A stretch of 64,000 nucleotides of DNA from Enterococcus hirae ATCC 9790 (lineage in GTDB: Bacteria; Bacillota; Bacilli; Lactobacillales; Enterococcaceae). The notes beneath the pieces are model-generated. The model was not told where the DNA came from and ran no database searches. It saw nothing but the letters and a program-made list of their open reading frames with translations. Below, one piece after another: positions 47,201 to 55,360 of this stretch. Both the position numbers and the translations under genes were made by a program. The stretch is taken from the NCBI RefSeq assembly GCF_000271405.2, contig NC_018081.1, positions 950,001 through 1,014,000 of the forward strand. Direction: 5' to 3'. Numbering within the stretch: the stretch's first letter is position 1; each line of letters starts with the position of its first letter.

Positions 47201-47936
47201 AGTAACTGGTGACGTCATCGATATCTCAGAAGATGCTTCAACTCGTACAAAAGAAGTAACAATCAAAGGGAAAACCGACACACGTACGTATACTGTTCCT
47301 TATACAGCACGTATGAAAGTCGCTGAAGGCGATATGATCCACCGTGGTGCACCATTAACGGAAGGTTCAATCGATCCTAAACAATTGTTACAAGTTCGTG
47401 ATGTATTATCAGTTGAAAACTACTTGCTGCGCGAAGTACAACGTGTATACCGTATGCAAGGGGTAGAAATCGGCGATAAACATATCGAAGTAATGGTTCG
47501 ACAAATGTTACGTAAAGTCCGTGTAATGGATCCAGGGGATACTGATATCTTACCAGGTACATTGATGGATATTGCTGACTTCAAAGACCAAAACTACAAT
47601 ACATTGGTAGCTGGAGGCGTACCTGCAACATCTCGCCCAGTCCTACTAGGTATTACAAAAGCATCATTAGAAACAAACAGCTTCTTATCTGCTGCATCCT
47701 TCCAAGAAACAACTCGTGTCTTGACTGATGCTGCGATCCGAGGTAAAAAAGATCCACTTCTTGGTTTGAAAGAAAATGTTATCATCGGTAAAATCATCCC
47801 AGCTGGTACTGGTATGGCTCGTTACCGTAACATGGAACCAAAAGAAGTCGGTGTTGCAAGTGAAAATGTTTATAGTATTTCAGACATCGAAGCACAAATG
47901 GCTGCAGAAGATGCAATGAATGAACAAACAAAATAA
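44283..47936 (+). CDS. rpoC: RNA polymerase beta' subunit
   Basis: 1217 residues starting at TTG 44283 after GGAGGG. The N-terminal zinc-binding Cys cluster [20 protein letters not shown] is near 60-80; the catalytic-Mg motif NADFDGDQM near 450; the second zinc site [14 protein letters not shown] near 887; the trigger-loop-region segment [18 protein letters not shown] near 920-940. Forms the clamp and active site with RpoB. Ends at the strong terminator 47947-47984. Confidence 0.98.
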   Translation: MIDVNKFESMQIGLASPEKIRSWSYGEVKKPETINYRTLKPEREGLFCERIFGPTKDWECACGKYKRIRYKGIVCDRCGVEVTRSKVRRERMGHIELAAPVSHIWYFKGIPSRMGLVLDMSPRALEEIIYFASYVVIEPGNTNLEKKQLLTEREYREKREQYGQEFQAAMGAEAIKQLLDSVDLDAEAAELKEELKSAQGQKRTRAIRRLDILEAFRASGNEPSWMVMDVIPVIPPDLRPMVQLEGGRFATSDLNDLYRRVINRNNRLKRLLDLNAPGIIVQNEKRMLQEAVDALIDNGRRGRPVTGPGNRPLKSLSHMLKGKQGRFRQNLLGKRVDYSGRSVIVVGPFLKMYQCGLPKEMAIELFKPFVMRELVQRELASNIKNAKRKIERQEDEVWDVLEDVIKEHPVLLNRAPTLHRLGIQAFEPVLVQGRAIRLHPLVCEAYNADFDGDQMAVHVPLNEEAQAEARMLMLAAQNILNPKDGKPVVTPSQDMVLGNYYLTMEEEGREGEGMVFRDQNEAVIAWRNGYVHLHSRIGVNPNSLGEKPFTDWQKERTMITTVGKIIFNEIMPPEFPYLNEPTDFNLTVQTPDKYFVEAGTDIPAHIKEQELVLPFKKKNLGNIIAEVFKRFKVTETSKMLDRMKDLGYKHSTHAGITVGIADISVLNEKQGIIENAHKQVETITKQFRRGLITDDERYERVIAVWNAAKDSIQQKLMEGLEAKNPIFMMSDSGARGNISNFTQLAGMRGLMAAPNGRIMELPIISNFREGLSVLEMFISTHGARKGMTDTALKTADSGYLTRRLVDVAQDVIIREEDCGTDRGLEIQAIREGNEIIESLEDRLIGRYTRKEVRDPETNELIIAGNQLISEDIAKQIVDAGVETVTIRSVFTCNTKHGVCKHCYGRNLATGSDVEVGEAVGTIAAQSIGEPGTQLTMRTFHTGGVAGDDITQGLPRVQEIFEARNPKGQAVITEVTGDVIDISEDASTRTKEVTIKGKTDTRTYTVPYTARMKVAEGDMIHRGAPLTEGSIDPKQLLQVRDVLSVENYLLREVQRVYRMQGVEIGDKHIEVMVRQMLRKVRVMDPGDTDILPGTLMDIADFKDQNYNTLVAGGVPATSRPVLLGITKASLETNSFLSAASFQETTRVLTDAAIRGKKDPLLGLKENVIIGKIIPAGTGMARYRNMEPKEVGVASENVYSISDIEAQMAAEDAMNEQTK

Positions 47937-47946
47937 TGTGACACCA

Positions 47947-47984
47947 AACAGAGCTAAGATGAACATCTTAGCTCTGTTTTTTTT
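47947..47984 (+). terminator. Terminator of rpoBC
   Basis: AACAGAGCTAAGAT and ATCTTAGCTCTGTT form a perfect 14-bp stem with a GAAC tetraloop, followed by eight T in total. It ends the rpoB-rpoC operon. Confidence 0.93.
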
Positions 47985-48149
47985 GTCGTGCTAAAGTTGA
48001 TAGAAACAAACGAAATTGAGAATTTGTTCATTACGGACGAGCATTTTTTCTTATTTTTGTACTTATATAAAAAATTAGTTCCGTGAATCATTGAATTGCT
48101 TAGTGAAACTTGCTAAAGGTTGCTGTGCTAGATCACTTTTGTTCATCGT

Positions 48150-48413
48150 TCAGGTAAAACTGCTATGTAGGGGCGGATGGGTTGAGATTTTTTCAGATAA
48201 TAAGCGATACATGATCGAATGTGAACCAAATGTTTCAGTAAGTGATGTGAGTGCTTGTTGGGACGAAGGATGTGTGGTATTGAGAATCAATTTTTCAAGT
48301 AGATTTTTTGGGTTGTCTTGATCTACTAGCGTACCAGAATTCTTTACTGACTTACTTGGTAAAATTTGTTGAATTTTATCAGTGAAATTATTTTTTTTGG
48401 CATAACGTGCCAT
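48150..48413 (-). CDS. Possible 87-aa hypothetical protein
   Basis: On the minus strand ATG 48413 opens a frame with plausible codon use: MARYAKKNNFTDKIQQILPS to LLSEKISTHPPLHSSFT. The frame continues upstream without stops but that part looks like antisense noise (Phe/Ile/Leu-rich). The only ribosome site, GCAGG, abuts the ATG, so translation is doubtful. It may be a decayed gene. No family is recognised. Confidence 0.3.
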   Translation of the reverse strand: MARYAKKNNFTDKIQQILPSKSVKNSGTLVDQDNPKNLLEKLILNTTHPSSQQALTSLTETFGSHSIMYRLLSEKISTHPPLHSSFT

Positions 48414-48452
48414 CCTGCAGTTAAAAATTTTAGCGGTTGTTAATTCAAAATC

Positions 48453-48556
48453 TGTGGAAAAGTATAATATAAAAGAACTATCCACAAGGAAAAAGAAAAA
48501 CCGTTTATTCTCTATTGTGGAAAAAACAGTTGAGAGGGAAAAGAAAGTTATCCACA
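48453..48556. promoter_or_regulatory. Cluster of four DnaA-box-like sites
   Basis: Sites matching TTWTNCACA: 48453-48461 (minus, TTTTCCACA), 48478-48486 (plus, CTATCCACA, one mismatch), 48516-48524 (minus, TTTTCCACA) and 48548-48556 (plus, TTATCCACA, perfect). They alternate in orientation in AT-rich DNA, 25-38 bp apart. dnaA/dnaN are not adjacent, so this is not the ordinary oriC; a DnaA-titration or DnaA-regulated site is possible. Confidence 0.5.
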
Positions 48557-48606
48557 AAAGAGAAAGGAAATAGGAAAAATTGATAAAAATACCGGGAGGG
48601 GGTAAA

Positions 48607-48699
48607 ATGATTATTTCTTTCAATAAATGTAAAAAATGTGAGAACAATAAATGGCGTTTAGGTTTAAGTCCTAGGAGTATTGTATATACTTTTAAATAG
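48607..48699 (+). CDS. Possible 30-aa peptide with CxxC
   Basis: ATG 48607 follows GGGAGGGGG at good spacing, one of the strongest ribosome sites in the region. The peptide starts MIISFNKCKKCENNKWRLG and stops at 48697. It has a CKKC pair and no membrane segment. A TATAAT at about 48463-48468, among the DnaA-box-like sites, could drive it. Family unknown. Confidence 0.35.
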   Translation: MIISFNKCKKCENNKWRLGLSPRSIVYTFK

Positions 48700-48884
48700 A
48701 TGGATAAAAAAATCAAATCAATGAAAAGATTAGTAAAAAAGAAAATACTGCAATACTCTATCTTAATAAAGCAAGCAGGTAAGTATAGGAGTATCGATTC
48801 TTTGTTTATTCGTTTCGAAGGTAAGCAAAACAGTATCACCCTTTTATAAATCAAGGTATGATGAAAGACAAAGGGGGATTTTAT

Positions 48885-49409
48885 ATGACGAAAAAAGCAG
48901 TTTTTGCAGGTGGTTGTTTTTGGTGCATGGTCAAACCTTTTGAAACACAGCCAGGAATCATAGCAGTAACCTCTGGCTATACGGGAGGACATGTCCCAAA
49001 TCCTACCTATGAACAAGTAACCACAGGAACGACAGGTCATACGGAAGCGGTAGAAATCGAGTATGATCCGTCTCTGGTTTCTTATGAACAGTTAGTCGAA
49101 ATCTACTGGCAACAAACAGACCCAACGGATGCTTTCGGTCAATTTGCTGATCGCGGAGACTCTTATCGACCGGTCATTTATTATAGCGATGAAGAAGAAC
49201 GTGAAATCGCTGAAGCATCAAAGAAACAACTACAAGAAAGTGGTCGATTCGATCGTCCGATTGTCACAAAAATCGAACCCCGAAGTGAGTTTTATCCCGC
49301 TGAGGAGTATCATCAAGACTATTATAAGAAGAACAAAGTCCACTATAATCTTTACCGAGAAGGGTCTGGACGAGGGAGTTTTTTACGAAAACATTGGTCT
49401 GGAAAATAA
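48885..49409 (+). CDS. msrA: Peptide-methionine (S)-S-oxide reductase
   Basis: MsrA repairs oxidised methionine using thioredoxin. ATG 48885 is chosen over the upstream ATGs because AAAGGGGG lies just before it; the product is 174 aa and starts [20 protein letters not shown]. The catalytic GCFWC motif at about 9-14 is intact, as is the [19 protein letters not shown] segment and the [10 protein letters not shown] motif near 140. No fused MsrB. A terminator follows at 49519. Confidence 0.95.
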   Translation: MTKKAVFAGGCFWCMVKPFETQPGIIAVTSGYTGGHVPNPTYEQVTTGTTGHTEAVEIEYDPSLVSYEQLVEIYWQQTDPTDAFGQFADRGDSYRPVIYYSDEEEREIAEASKKQLQESGRFDRPIVTKIEPRSEFYPAEEYHQDYYKKNKVHYNLYREGSGRGSFLRKHWSGK

Positions 49410-49518
49410 GACACATTGCATTTTGAAGAATTTCAGTTAGGGATAAAAGCTGGCTATGCTTTGGCTTGCTGTGAATTTAGTGGTTTTTATAATTTTTAGG
49501 TAAAGTTATCTAAGTGTC

Positions 49519-49551
49519 AATGGATCGGCCATCTGGTTGATCCATTTTTTT
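49519..49551 (+). terminator. Terminator downstream of msrA
   Basis: AATGGATC (49519-49526) and GATCCATT (49539-49546) pair around an inner GCC/GGT stem, followed by seven T. No gene is seen in the remainder of 49410-49739. Confidence 0.8.
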
Positions 49552-49739
49552 ATAAATCAAGGTTCATTATCGTTTGTTGAATGACAGCAAGCAGAAAAGA
49601 TACTAAGCTATCAAAAGCGTACGTAATGAGGCAAATAAGCGAAGTCCGTCAAATCATCATCAGTTAAAAGGATCGCATCGTTGATAACCAATAAATAGAC
49701 AACTAAATTACCACACATGAAGGAGAAAAAGTGCGACAC

Positions 49740-50384
49740 TCAAAAAAGGCACAAAAGGTACTCTTTTAGATTTTTTATCGTGAGAGAGAAAAATAAAGAA
49801 AAAAGTAATCCCAATAAACTAGCAAGAAAGAGGAGTTGCATCAGTTGATTGAGAGCTAGACCGCCACTCCAGCTTAAAAGTAATAAAACATCACCTAAAC
49901 CTAAACATTCACTCCCGTAACGAGTAAGGAAAAAACTGATCAAGAATAAAACAGCAAAACTAAGCCATTGAAATTCTCCTTTGATCAACCAAGTCATCCA
50001 TAAGATAAACCAGATAAAATAAAGCGTTCTTCCCTCGATCATCAAATAAAAACTATCCATTAAAGAGAGTAAAAAGGCTGACAAAAACCAAAAAACAAGT
50101 AACCCGTCTGGGCGCTGTGAAAAATAAAATAGCCAAACAGATAAACAACCATCGATACATTCTGCTATAAAATAAATCGGTGAAAGCTTGCTGCGACAGT
50201 TTCGACAACGAAAACGTTGGTAACAGATGGAAAGCAATGGGACCAGTTCATACCAAGCCAATACATGCTGACAGTTGACACAATGAGACCGTGGGTAAAT
50301 AATAGAGTGTCCTTGTGGCAGGCGTTGTGCCACTAAGCATAAGAACGAACCAATGCAACAACCAATGATAAAATAGAGAAACAT
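49740..50384 (-). CDS. comC: Prepilin peptidase (A24 family, ComC-like)
   Basis: A 214-residue membrane protease-methylase that matures competence pseudopilins or type IV prepilins. The N-terminal domain has two CxxC pairs (HCVNC near 35 and FRCRNC near 59). About seven membrane helices follow. The catalytic aspartates are seen in FLLSLMDSFYLMI (near 110) and ECLGLGDVLLLLS (near 165), the latter a GxGD motif. No com or pil operon lies next to it. The gene stands alone, divergent from gntK. Confidence 0.85.
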   Translation of the reverse strand: MFLYFIIGCCIGSFLCLVAQRLPQGHSIIYPRSHCVNCQHVLAWYELVPLLSICYQRFRCRNCRSKLSPIYFIAECIDGCLSVWLFYFSQRPDGLLVFWFLSAFLLSLMDSFYLMIEGRTLYFIWFILWMTWLIKGEFQWLSFAVLFLISFFLTRYGSECLGLGDVLLLLSWSGGLALNQLMQLLFLASLLGLLFSLFFSLTIKNLKEYLLCLF

Positions 50385-50456
50385 AGCGAGGGCCTCCTTT
50401 TAAAGAAAGATACGCCAATAACAACCATTTTATTTATTTTTAGTAGAGGTGACAAA

Positions 50457-51998
50457 ATGAAGATTTCGATCGGAGTCGATATCGGTACGACACAAACAAA
50501 AGCAGTGGCATTCAACGAGCAAGCTGAAGTCATCGCTTCAGCTTATTTTCTAAATCCGATGATCCAAGAAGCACCAGGAATGGCAGAACAAGACCCAGAA
50601 TTGATCTTCCACGGTGTATGTACAGTAATCAAAGAAGTCGTCAAACAGTTACCGAAGTCGACAACTATAGAAGTGATTGCCTTTTCAACAGCGATGCACA
50701 GTTTGATTCTGTTAGATGATAATAAACACCCTTTGACCCGTATGATCACTTGGGCAGATAATCGTGCGAAAACACAAGCTGAAAAATTAAAAAACAGCCA
50801 ACTAGGGTTTCACTTTTATCAACAAACAGGCACCCCAATCCATCCAATGACGCCACTAGTTAAAATCCATTGGTTGAACGAAACTCAACCAGAACTAACG
50901 AAGCAAGTGGCGTATTATGTGAGTATAAAAGAATATATCTTTTTCCGTTTGTTTGGACAATTAGTCTGCGACTACAGTACAGCCTCAGGCACAGGTTATT
51001 TTGATATCCATCAATTCAAATGGGCAGAAGAAGCGTTAAATTACTTATCAATCACTCAAGAACAACTACCTGAAGTGATGCCGTCAACCACGATACTCAA
51101 TGGATTATCAAAAGAAAAACAAGAAATTTTAGGATCAGAAAATGATATATCATTTGTTTTAGGTGGTGCTGATGGTCCTTTATCTAATTTAGGACTGGGA
51201 GCATTTGGCGAAAAGATAGCTGCGTTAACAGTCGGTACCAGTGGGGCATTAAGATTTATTACAGACAAACCACAACTACATCCCGAGATGGAAACCTTCT
51301 GTTATGTACTGGATCGTACACACTGGGTGGTCGGTGGCGCAACAAGTAATGGTGCGGGAATTTTTGATTGGGCAAGTCAAACTTTGATGCAAGAAGTAAC
51401 TCAAGCGGCTATTGATCAAGGCGAAAATCCTTACGATGCCCTTTTCTCAGCAATTACGTTTGTCCCACCAGGAGCGAACGGATTACTCTTTCAGCCCTAT
51501 TTATTAGGAGAACGAGCTCCTCTATGGGAGGCAGAAGCTTCTGGGAGTTTTTTAGGTTTGCAAAGAGACCACACGGAAAAAGAAATGATGCGAGCTATTC
51601 TAGAAGGAATTTGTTTCAATTTAAAAAGGATTTTGACAGGAGTTTGTTCAGAAGATCAATTAACAGAAATCAGAGCTACAGGCGGATTCTCACAATCGCC
51701 TGTCTTTCGCCAATTAATGGCTGACGTTTTGGGGTATCCGCTCATTTTCCCGGCGGTGTCTGAAGCCTCCGCTTTAGGAGCCGTTTTCTTAGGGTGGCAA
51801 AGTATCGGGAAGATCACTGATTTAAGCGAAGCTATAGAAAAAGTACAGCTTGCTTCACAAGTACCAGTTCAACAAACGGTCAAAGAGACATATCAAAAAA
51901 TCTTTCCGATTTTTGTTGAAACACAAAAACAAGTAGCGGCAACTTATCAGCCTTTAGCACATTTACGTCAAACTTTAAGTACTATGGATGAAAAATAG
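50457..51998 (+). CDS. gntK: Gluconate kinase, FGGY family
   Basis: A 513-residue ATP-dependent sugar kinase making 6-phosphogluconate (or a related phosphate). The N-terminal phosphate-binding motif is SIGVDIGTTQTKAVAF; the FGGY signature-like segment IRATGGFSQSPVFRQLMADVLG is near 400-420, and ITWADNRAKTQAE near 95-105 fits gluconate/xylulose kinases. Substrate is assigned from similarity of these segments to the Gram-positive gluconokinases; a xylulokinase-like role cannot be excluded. No gluconate permease gene is adjacent. Confidence 0.8.
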   Translation: MKISIGVDIGTTQTKAVAFNEQAEVIASAYFLNPMIQEAPGMAEQDPELIFHGVCTVIKEVVKQLPKSTTIEVIAFSTAMHSLILLDDNKHPLTRMITWADNRAKTQAEKLKNSQLGFHFYQQTGTPIHPMTPLVKIHWLNETQPELTKQVAYYVSIKEYIFFRLFGQLVCDYSTASGTGYFDIHQFKWAEEALNYLSITQEQLPEVMPSTTILNGLSKEKQEILGSENDISFVLGGADGPLSNLGLGAFGEKIAALTVGTSGALRFITDKPQLHPEMETFCYVLDRTHWVVGGATSNGAGIFDWASQTLMQEVTQAAIDQGENPYDALFSAITFVPPGANGLLFQPYLLGERAPLWEAEASGSFLGLQRDHTEKEMMRAILEGICFNLKRILTGVCSEDQLTEIRATGGFSQSPVFRQLMADVLGYPLIFPAVSEASALGAVFLGWQSIGKITDLSEAIEKVQLASQVPVQQTVKETYQKIFPIFVETQKQVAATYQPLAHLRQTLSTMDEK

Positions 51999-52188
51999 GA
52001 TGAAAAAGTAGAATGACGGAATAAGAGAGGAATAGTGTAAGAACTAGAAAAAACGACTAAAGCAATAGAAAGTCTTTTCTAAGAAATGATAGGATGAAAA
52101 TCGTTCTCAACTAATTGGTTTTATTGTACTTTTGTCTCAAAGTTTACTATGCTTTTATTGTAGACAAAAGTTAGGAGGAGAAAAGAAA

Positions 52189-52656
52189 ATGAAATTTCCA
52201 CAAACAAAAGAAGTATTAAATCAATTAGTTGCAGACTTGAGTCAAATGTCTGTTGTTGTTCACCAAACACATTGGTATATGCGTGGACCAGGTTTCTTGA
52301 CATTGCACCCAATGATGGATGAATTTATGGATGACTTGAATGAACAATTAGATGAAATCTCAGAGCGTTTGATCACACTAGATGGTTCTCCTTATTCAAC
52401 CTTACGTGAATTTGCAGACAACACCAATATTCCTGACGAAGTAGGCAATTGGGATCGGACTATTCCAGAACGCTTGGAAATTCTTGTGAAAGGCTACCGC
52501 TATTTGGCAGACCTTTACCAAAAAGGAATTGAAGTAGCTGGTGAGGAAGGCGACGACCCAACACAAGATATTTTTATCGAATTTAAAACAGCGACTGAAA
52601 AACGAATCTGGATGATCCAAGCACATTTAGGAAAAGCACCAGAAATCGATGCGTAA
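52189..52656 (+). CDS. dps: Dps-family ferritin-like protein
   Basis: A 155-residue mini-ferritin that stores iron and protects DNA from peroxide. ATG 52189 follows TTAGGAGGAG; the in-frame upstream codons lack a ribosome site. The ferroxidase-centre residues lie in VHQTHWYMRGPGFLTLHPMM (His near 27 and 39) and DEFMDDLNEQLDEISERL (Asp/Glu). Monocistronic with its own terminator; a peroxide-responsive operator would be expected, but no clear PerR box is seen in the AT-rich upstream DNA. Confidence 0.93.
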   Translation: MKFPQTKEVLNQLVADLSQMSVVVHQTHWYMRGPGFLTLHPMMDEFMDDLNEQLDEISERLITLDGSPYSTLREFADNTNIPDEVGNWDRTIPERLEILVKGYRYLADLYQKGIEVAGEEGDDPTQDIFIEFKTATEKRIWMIQAHLGKAPEIDA

Positions 52657-52691
52657 AATGATCATCAACTGATGATATTATATAATAGTAA

Positions 52692-52733
52692 AAAAACTGC
52701 GAGGGAAGTTATTTTCCTTGCAGTTTTTATTTT
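52692..52733 (+). terminator. Terminator after dps
   Basis: AAAAACTGC-G-AGGGAA pairs with TTCCT-T-GCAGTTTTT around GTTATT, followed by ATTTT. It closes the dps transcript. Confidence 0.88.
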
Positions 52734-52830
52734 AGAAGAGAAAGAAACGTTCTTCGTTCTAAAAAAGAATGAGTGCATCACAAGGATACGTGCAATAAAA
52801 ACGAAAGTTTTGGATTGCTAAGAAAAAACG

Positions 52831-52945
52831 TTGACATTAAGGGGATTAGCAGGTAATATGTTAAATGGTATTGTTTGCCCCACAAAGAGCCCCGGAAACT
52901 CGAAGTGTATGTCAAACATCAGAACTTAAATTGGAGGAAACTAAC
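52831..52945 (+). promoter_or_regulatory. rplM promoter and L13 leader
   Basis: TTGACA (52831-52836), a 17-nt spacer and TAATAT (52854-52859) form a strong promoter, leaving an ~80-nt leader before rplM. Leaders at this place in Firmicutes often bind L13 for feedback control (family knowledge); the pairing was not worked out in detail here. Confidence 0.65.
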
Positions 52946-53389
52946 GTGCGTACAACATATATGGCCAAACCAGGCGAAGTAGAACGTAAATGGTATGTAG
53001 TAGACGCAACTGATGTTCCATTGGGACGTCTTTCAACAGTTGTTGCATCTGTACTACGTGGTAAAAATAAACCAACTTTCACACCTCATTTGGACACTGG
53101 CGATTTCGTCATCGTAATCAATGCAGATAAAGTGAAATTAACAGGTAAAAAAGCGACTGATAAAATTTATTACCGTCACAGCAACTACCCAGGAGGATTG
53201 AAATCAATCACTGCTGGTGAATTGCGTGCTAAAAATTCTCGTCGTTTGATCGAAACTTCTGTAAAAGGAATGCTTCCTAAAAATACTTTAGGCCGCAAAC
53301 AATTTACAAAATTGAATGTATACGCTGGAGCTGAGCATCCACATGCAGCACAACAACCAGAAGTTTTAGACATTACAAACTTAATCTAA
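52946..53389 (+). CDS. rplM: Ribosomal protein L13
   Basis: A 147-residue large-subunit protein. The start is GTG 52946, with GGAGG 8 nt upstream, giving [20 protein letters not shown] as in other enterococci; the open frame reaches further upstream but there it overlaps the leader. The conserved [14 protein letters not shown] and [10 protein letters not shown] segments are present. rpsI follows after 15 nt, the standard L13-S9 operon. Confidence 0.97.
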   Translation: MRTTYMAKPGEVERKWYVVDATDVPLGRLSTVVASVLRGKNKPTFTPHLDTGDFVIVINADKVKLTGKKATDKIYYRHSNYPGGLKSITAGELRAKNSRRLIETSVKGMLPKNTLGRKQFTKLNVYAGAEHPHAAQQPEVLDITNLI

Positions 53390-53404
53390 TAGGAGGGAAT
53401 TTCA

Positions 53405-53797
53405 TTGGCACAAGTTCAATATATCGGCACAGGCCGTCGTAAAAATGCAGTTGCTCGTGTACGTTTAGTACCAGGAACTGGTAAAATTACTGTAAACAAA
53501 AAAGATGTTGAAGAATACATTCCACATGCTGACTTGCGTGAAGTAATCAATCAACCTTTCGCTGTTACTGAAACAAAAGGCGCTTATGACGTATTTGTTA
53601 ACGTAAACGGCGGAGGCTACGCTGGACAATCAGGAGCTATCCGTCATGGTATCGCTCGTGCATTGCTAGAAGTTGATCCTGACTTCCGTCTAGCTCTTAA
53701 ACGTGCTGGCTTACTTACTCGTGACGCACGTATGGTTGAACGTAAAAAACCAGGTCTTAAGAAAGCTCGTAAAGCTTCACAGTTCTCAAAACGTTAA
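53405..53797 (+). CDS. rpsI: Ribosomal protein S9
   Basis: A 130-residue small-subunit protein starting at TTG 53405 after AGGAGGG. It begins [20 protein letters not shown] and ends [12 protein letters not shown]; the basic tail reaches into the P site of the ribosome. Its last 43 bp, and the terminator that follows, recur downstream (55294 onward), indicating that the gene's 3' end has been an insertion site for mobile DNA while the S9 reading frame stayed intact. Confidence 0.97.
   Translation: MAQVQYIGTGRRKNAVARVRLVPGTGKITVNKKDVEEYIPHADLREVINQPFAVTETKGAYDVFVNVNGGGYAGQSGAIRHGIARALLEVDPDFRLALKRAGLLTRDARMVERKKPGLKKARKASQFSKR
53755..53797 (+). repeat. rpsI 3'-end direct repeat, left copy (att-like)
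   Basis: TCTTAAGAAAGCTCGTAAAG and the following bases to the stop codon match 55294-55336 over 43 bp with one mismatch (G 53793 versus A 55332). The left copy is inside functional rpsI; the right copy is not followed upstream by the gene. This is the pattern left by site-specific recombination into a gene's 3' end. Confidence 0.8.
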
Positions 53798-53821
53798 TAT
53801 ATCTTATATATCAACGATTCT

Positions 53822-53855
53822 GGCACTTTCCAAATTTTGGAGAGTGTCTTTTTTT
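53822..53855 (+). terminator. Terminator of rplM-rpsI (copy 1 of 4)
   Basis: GCACTTTCC and GGAGAGTGT form the stem around AAATTTT and are followed by CTTTTTTT. Variants recur at 54443-54474, 55361-55396 and 55852-55885, three of them far from any ribosomal gene, each apparently a scar of a past insertion. Confidence 0.85.
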
Positions 53856-53863
53856 GTACTTTT

Positions 53864-54043
53864 GGGAACGACAATGATTTGCATTTATTGGATAAAACAA
53901 TGTCTTCATTAGATCGTGTTTCCAAAGAGAGTATTCCTAATTTAGCGCCAGGACAAGTTATATTGACTGGTGTATTATTTGATCTTCCAATAATTATACA
54001 AGTTGATCCCTGTAAAAAAATTATCTATCTTTTGAGGCGTTAA
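53864..54043 (+). pseudogene. C-terminal fragment of a HerA/DUF87-type ATPase
   Basis: The frame reads DRVSKESIPNLAPGQVILTG and LFDLPIIIQVDP, resembling the C-terminus of HerA-like/DUF87 helicase ATPases, which occur in mobile anti-phage systems. No start codon context, Walker motifs or upstream domain remain: the frame enters directly from the rpsI terminator sequence at TTTTGGGAACG. This is a remnant of cargo from an earlier insertion; the family call rests on a short stretch. Confidence 0.5.
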
Positions 54044-54109
54044 CAGGTTACTACTTATGGGTACTGAATCCTTTAATATAGGCAATTTGATTTTTTACAT
54101 TCTTTTTGA

Positions 54110-54187
54110 TATGATAATTATGCGAAGCGATACTATTTTTATCAATAAAGCACAAAAACCACTCTACTGCGAATAGAGTGGTTTTCT
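54110..54187 (+). ncRNA. Antitoxin RNA of Fst-type locus 1
   Basis: A promoter TTGATT (54087-54092), 17 nt, TATGAT (54110-54115) would start a ~65-nt RNA near 54122 ending at the shared terminator. It contains 54129-54153, a 25-nt copy (23 identical) of the plus-strand sequence over the toxin start (54315-54339), so the RNA can pair with the toxin mRNA ribosome site. Layout matches RNA II of the Fst/par system. Confidence 0.75.
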
Positions 54188-54190
54188 TTT
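54155..54190. terminator. Bidirectional terminator shared by toxin and antitoxin RNAs, locus 1
   Basis: AAAACCACTCTA (54155-54166) and TAGAGTGGTTTT (54174-54185) form a 12-bp stem with T runs on both strands. Convergent RNAs overlap here, as in Fst-type systems. Confidence 0.88.
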
Positions 54191-54235
54191 TCATCCGTTG
54201 CGACTACGAATGAGTGGGCTAGAAGCAACTTGCTT

Positions 54236-54331
54236 TTAGTCATTGTCTGTCTCATCTAACCAGTGAGAAAAAAGTTTGATAACGATACCTACAAAAATAG
54301 GCGCAATGACCAAGGATACTATTTTTTCCAA
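54236..54331 (-). CDS. Fst-family type I toxin, locus 1
   Basis: 31 residues from TTG 54331: MEKIVSLVIAPIFVGIVIKL then FSHWLDETDND. It has the Fst/Ldr hallmark: one membrane helix with an APIFVG-type core and a charged C-terminal tail. AAAGGGGG precedes TTG at 9 nt. The toxin mRNA would start near 54366 from TATACT (minus strand) and has a 5' GGCAACTTGCC stem region that can hide the ribosome site. In known systems translation of this peptide damages the membrane and is blocked by the antisense RNA. Confidence 0.85.
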   Translation of the reverse strand: MEKIVSLVIAPIFVGIVIKLFSHWLDETDND

Positions 54332-54442
54332 TAAAGCACACCCCCTTTGAGGGCAAGTTGCCAAAGTGAGTATAGCATATTGTGTATTAGGAAGTGAATT
54401 TAAATTTTATGGGTGAGGAATTGTTATTAAAGGGTTATCCAT

Positions 54443-54630
54443 CCCTTTCCAAATTTTGGAGAGTGTCTTTTTTGTATATTTAGGTATAGAAATGGGTATG
54501 ATTTTTTTAAACCTGCCATTCATTTTCCGTTTTTTACTTCTGCTAATCGTTGTTCAAATTTTTTATAAGTGGATAGATCGATAATTTAGTAGTTATCTTA
54601 GGAATGTTTGGAGTATATAAGTAATGATAG
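54443..54630. repeat. Scar repeat A (rpsI terminator plus adjoining DNA)
   Basis: This stretch is similar to 55361-55550 over most of its length: terminator copy, then GAAATGGGTATGA-like sequence, then GATAATTTAGTAGTTATCTT shared by both. On the minus strand the matching part has a short open segment (IDLSTY.KFEQRLEEAKN in the right copy) that could be the decayed tail of a gene such as an integrase; this was not identified with certainty. Confidence 0.6.
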
Positions 54631-54823
54631 ATGTAATTACTTGTTTCTATAATTGTATACGCGGATCGTATTTTTAAAGTATCTATTTAATAAAATGAAT
54701 ATTATCATTGCAATAAATAGTGTTTAATTATTTTACAAATTATCTAACCACTGAAGAAAATCAGAAGAGTATATAAAATAAATAAGTTAGTAAGGACAAT
54801 TTGATTTTTTGGATTATTCTTGA

Positions 54824-54905
54824 TATGATGATGGTGCGAAGCGATATTAATTTTTACCAATGGAACACAAAAACCACTCTACGGCGAATAGAGTGGTTTT
54901 CTTTT
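54824..54905 (+). ncRNA. Antitoxin RNA of Fst-type locus 2
   Basis: Same architecture as locus 1: TTGATT (54801-54806), 17 nt, TATGAT (54824-54829), then 54843-54868, a 26-nt near-copy of the plus-strand sequence over toxin 2's start (55030-55055), ending at a terminator AAAACCACTCTA/TAGAGTGGTTTT (54870-54900). The recognition segment differs from that of locus 1 and follows its own toxin. Confidence 0.75.
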
Positions 54906-54950
54906 ACAATCGTTGCGACTTCGAATGTGTGGGTTAGAAGCAACTTGCTA

Positions 54951-55046
54951 TTAGTCATTGTCTTTCTCATCTAACCAGTGAGAAATTAGTTGAATAACTA
55001 AACCTACAAAGATAGGTGCAATAACTAGCGATATTAATTTTTCCAA
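54951..55046 (-). CDS. Fst-family type I toxin, locus 2
   Basis: 31 residues from TTG 55046: MEKLISLVIAPIFVGLVIQL then ISHWLDEKDND, about 80% identical to toxin 1. AAGGGGG precedes TTG at 8 nt; a GTG three codons further up overlaps that site. The mRNA starts near 55075 (TATACT on minus, 55087-55082) and CCCCC/GGGGG in its 5' end can fold over the ribosome site. Tandem with locus 1 at a spacing of about 715 bp. Confidence 0.85.
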   Translation of the reverse strand: MEKLISLVIAPIFVGLVIQLISHWLDEKDND

Positions 55047-55293
55047 TGGAATCACCCCCTTGGGGGCAAGTTGCCAAAATGAGTATAGCATATTGTGCAT
55101 TAGGAAGTGAACTTAAATTTTATGGGTGAGAAATTGTTATAAAATAGTCTTTTTGATTCACGCATATTTTTTGGGTACGTCTTTAGGTACGAAGGTCTTA
55201 AAATGTGGTGAAATCCATTAAAACCGTACTTGTTGAAGAGTTGCTCAATCTATTGCTATCCATCCCCTTCAAAATCTCTGCCACAGAACTAGC

Positions 55294-55336
55294 TCTTAAG
55301 AAAGCTCGTAAAGCTTCACAGTTCTCAAAACATTAA
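55294..55336 (+). repeat. rpsI 3'-end direct repeat, right copy (att-like)
   Basis: Matches 53755-53797 over 43 bp with one mismatch and is followed by another rpsI-type terminator (55361-55396). The preceding DNA is unrelated to rpsI. It brackets 1.5 kb with the HerA fragment and two toxin-antitoxin loci. Confidence 0.8.
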
Positions 55337-55360
55337 GAATACTATTATATCAATGTTTTA

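Noticed and set aside
48453..48556. Chromosomal origin of replication
   Set aside because: DnaA-box-like sites are present but dnaA, dnaN and an unwinding element in the usual arrangement are not; the neighbours are rpoC and msrA.
48150..49040. 296-codon minus-strand frame as one protein
   Set aside because: The upstream two thirds overlaps msrA and gives Phe/Leu/Ile-rich noise; only the last 87 codons look at all coding.
53837..54043. 68-codon frame starting MESVFF as a functional gene
   Set aside because: Its start lies inside the rpsI terminator and only a domain tail remains; treated as a HerA-like fragment.
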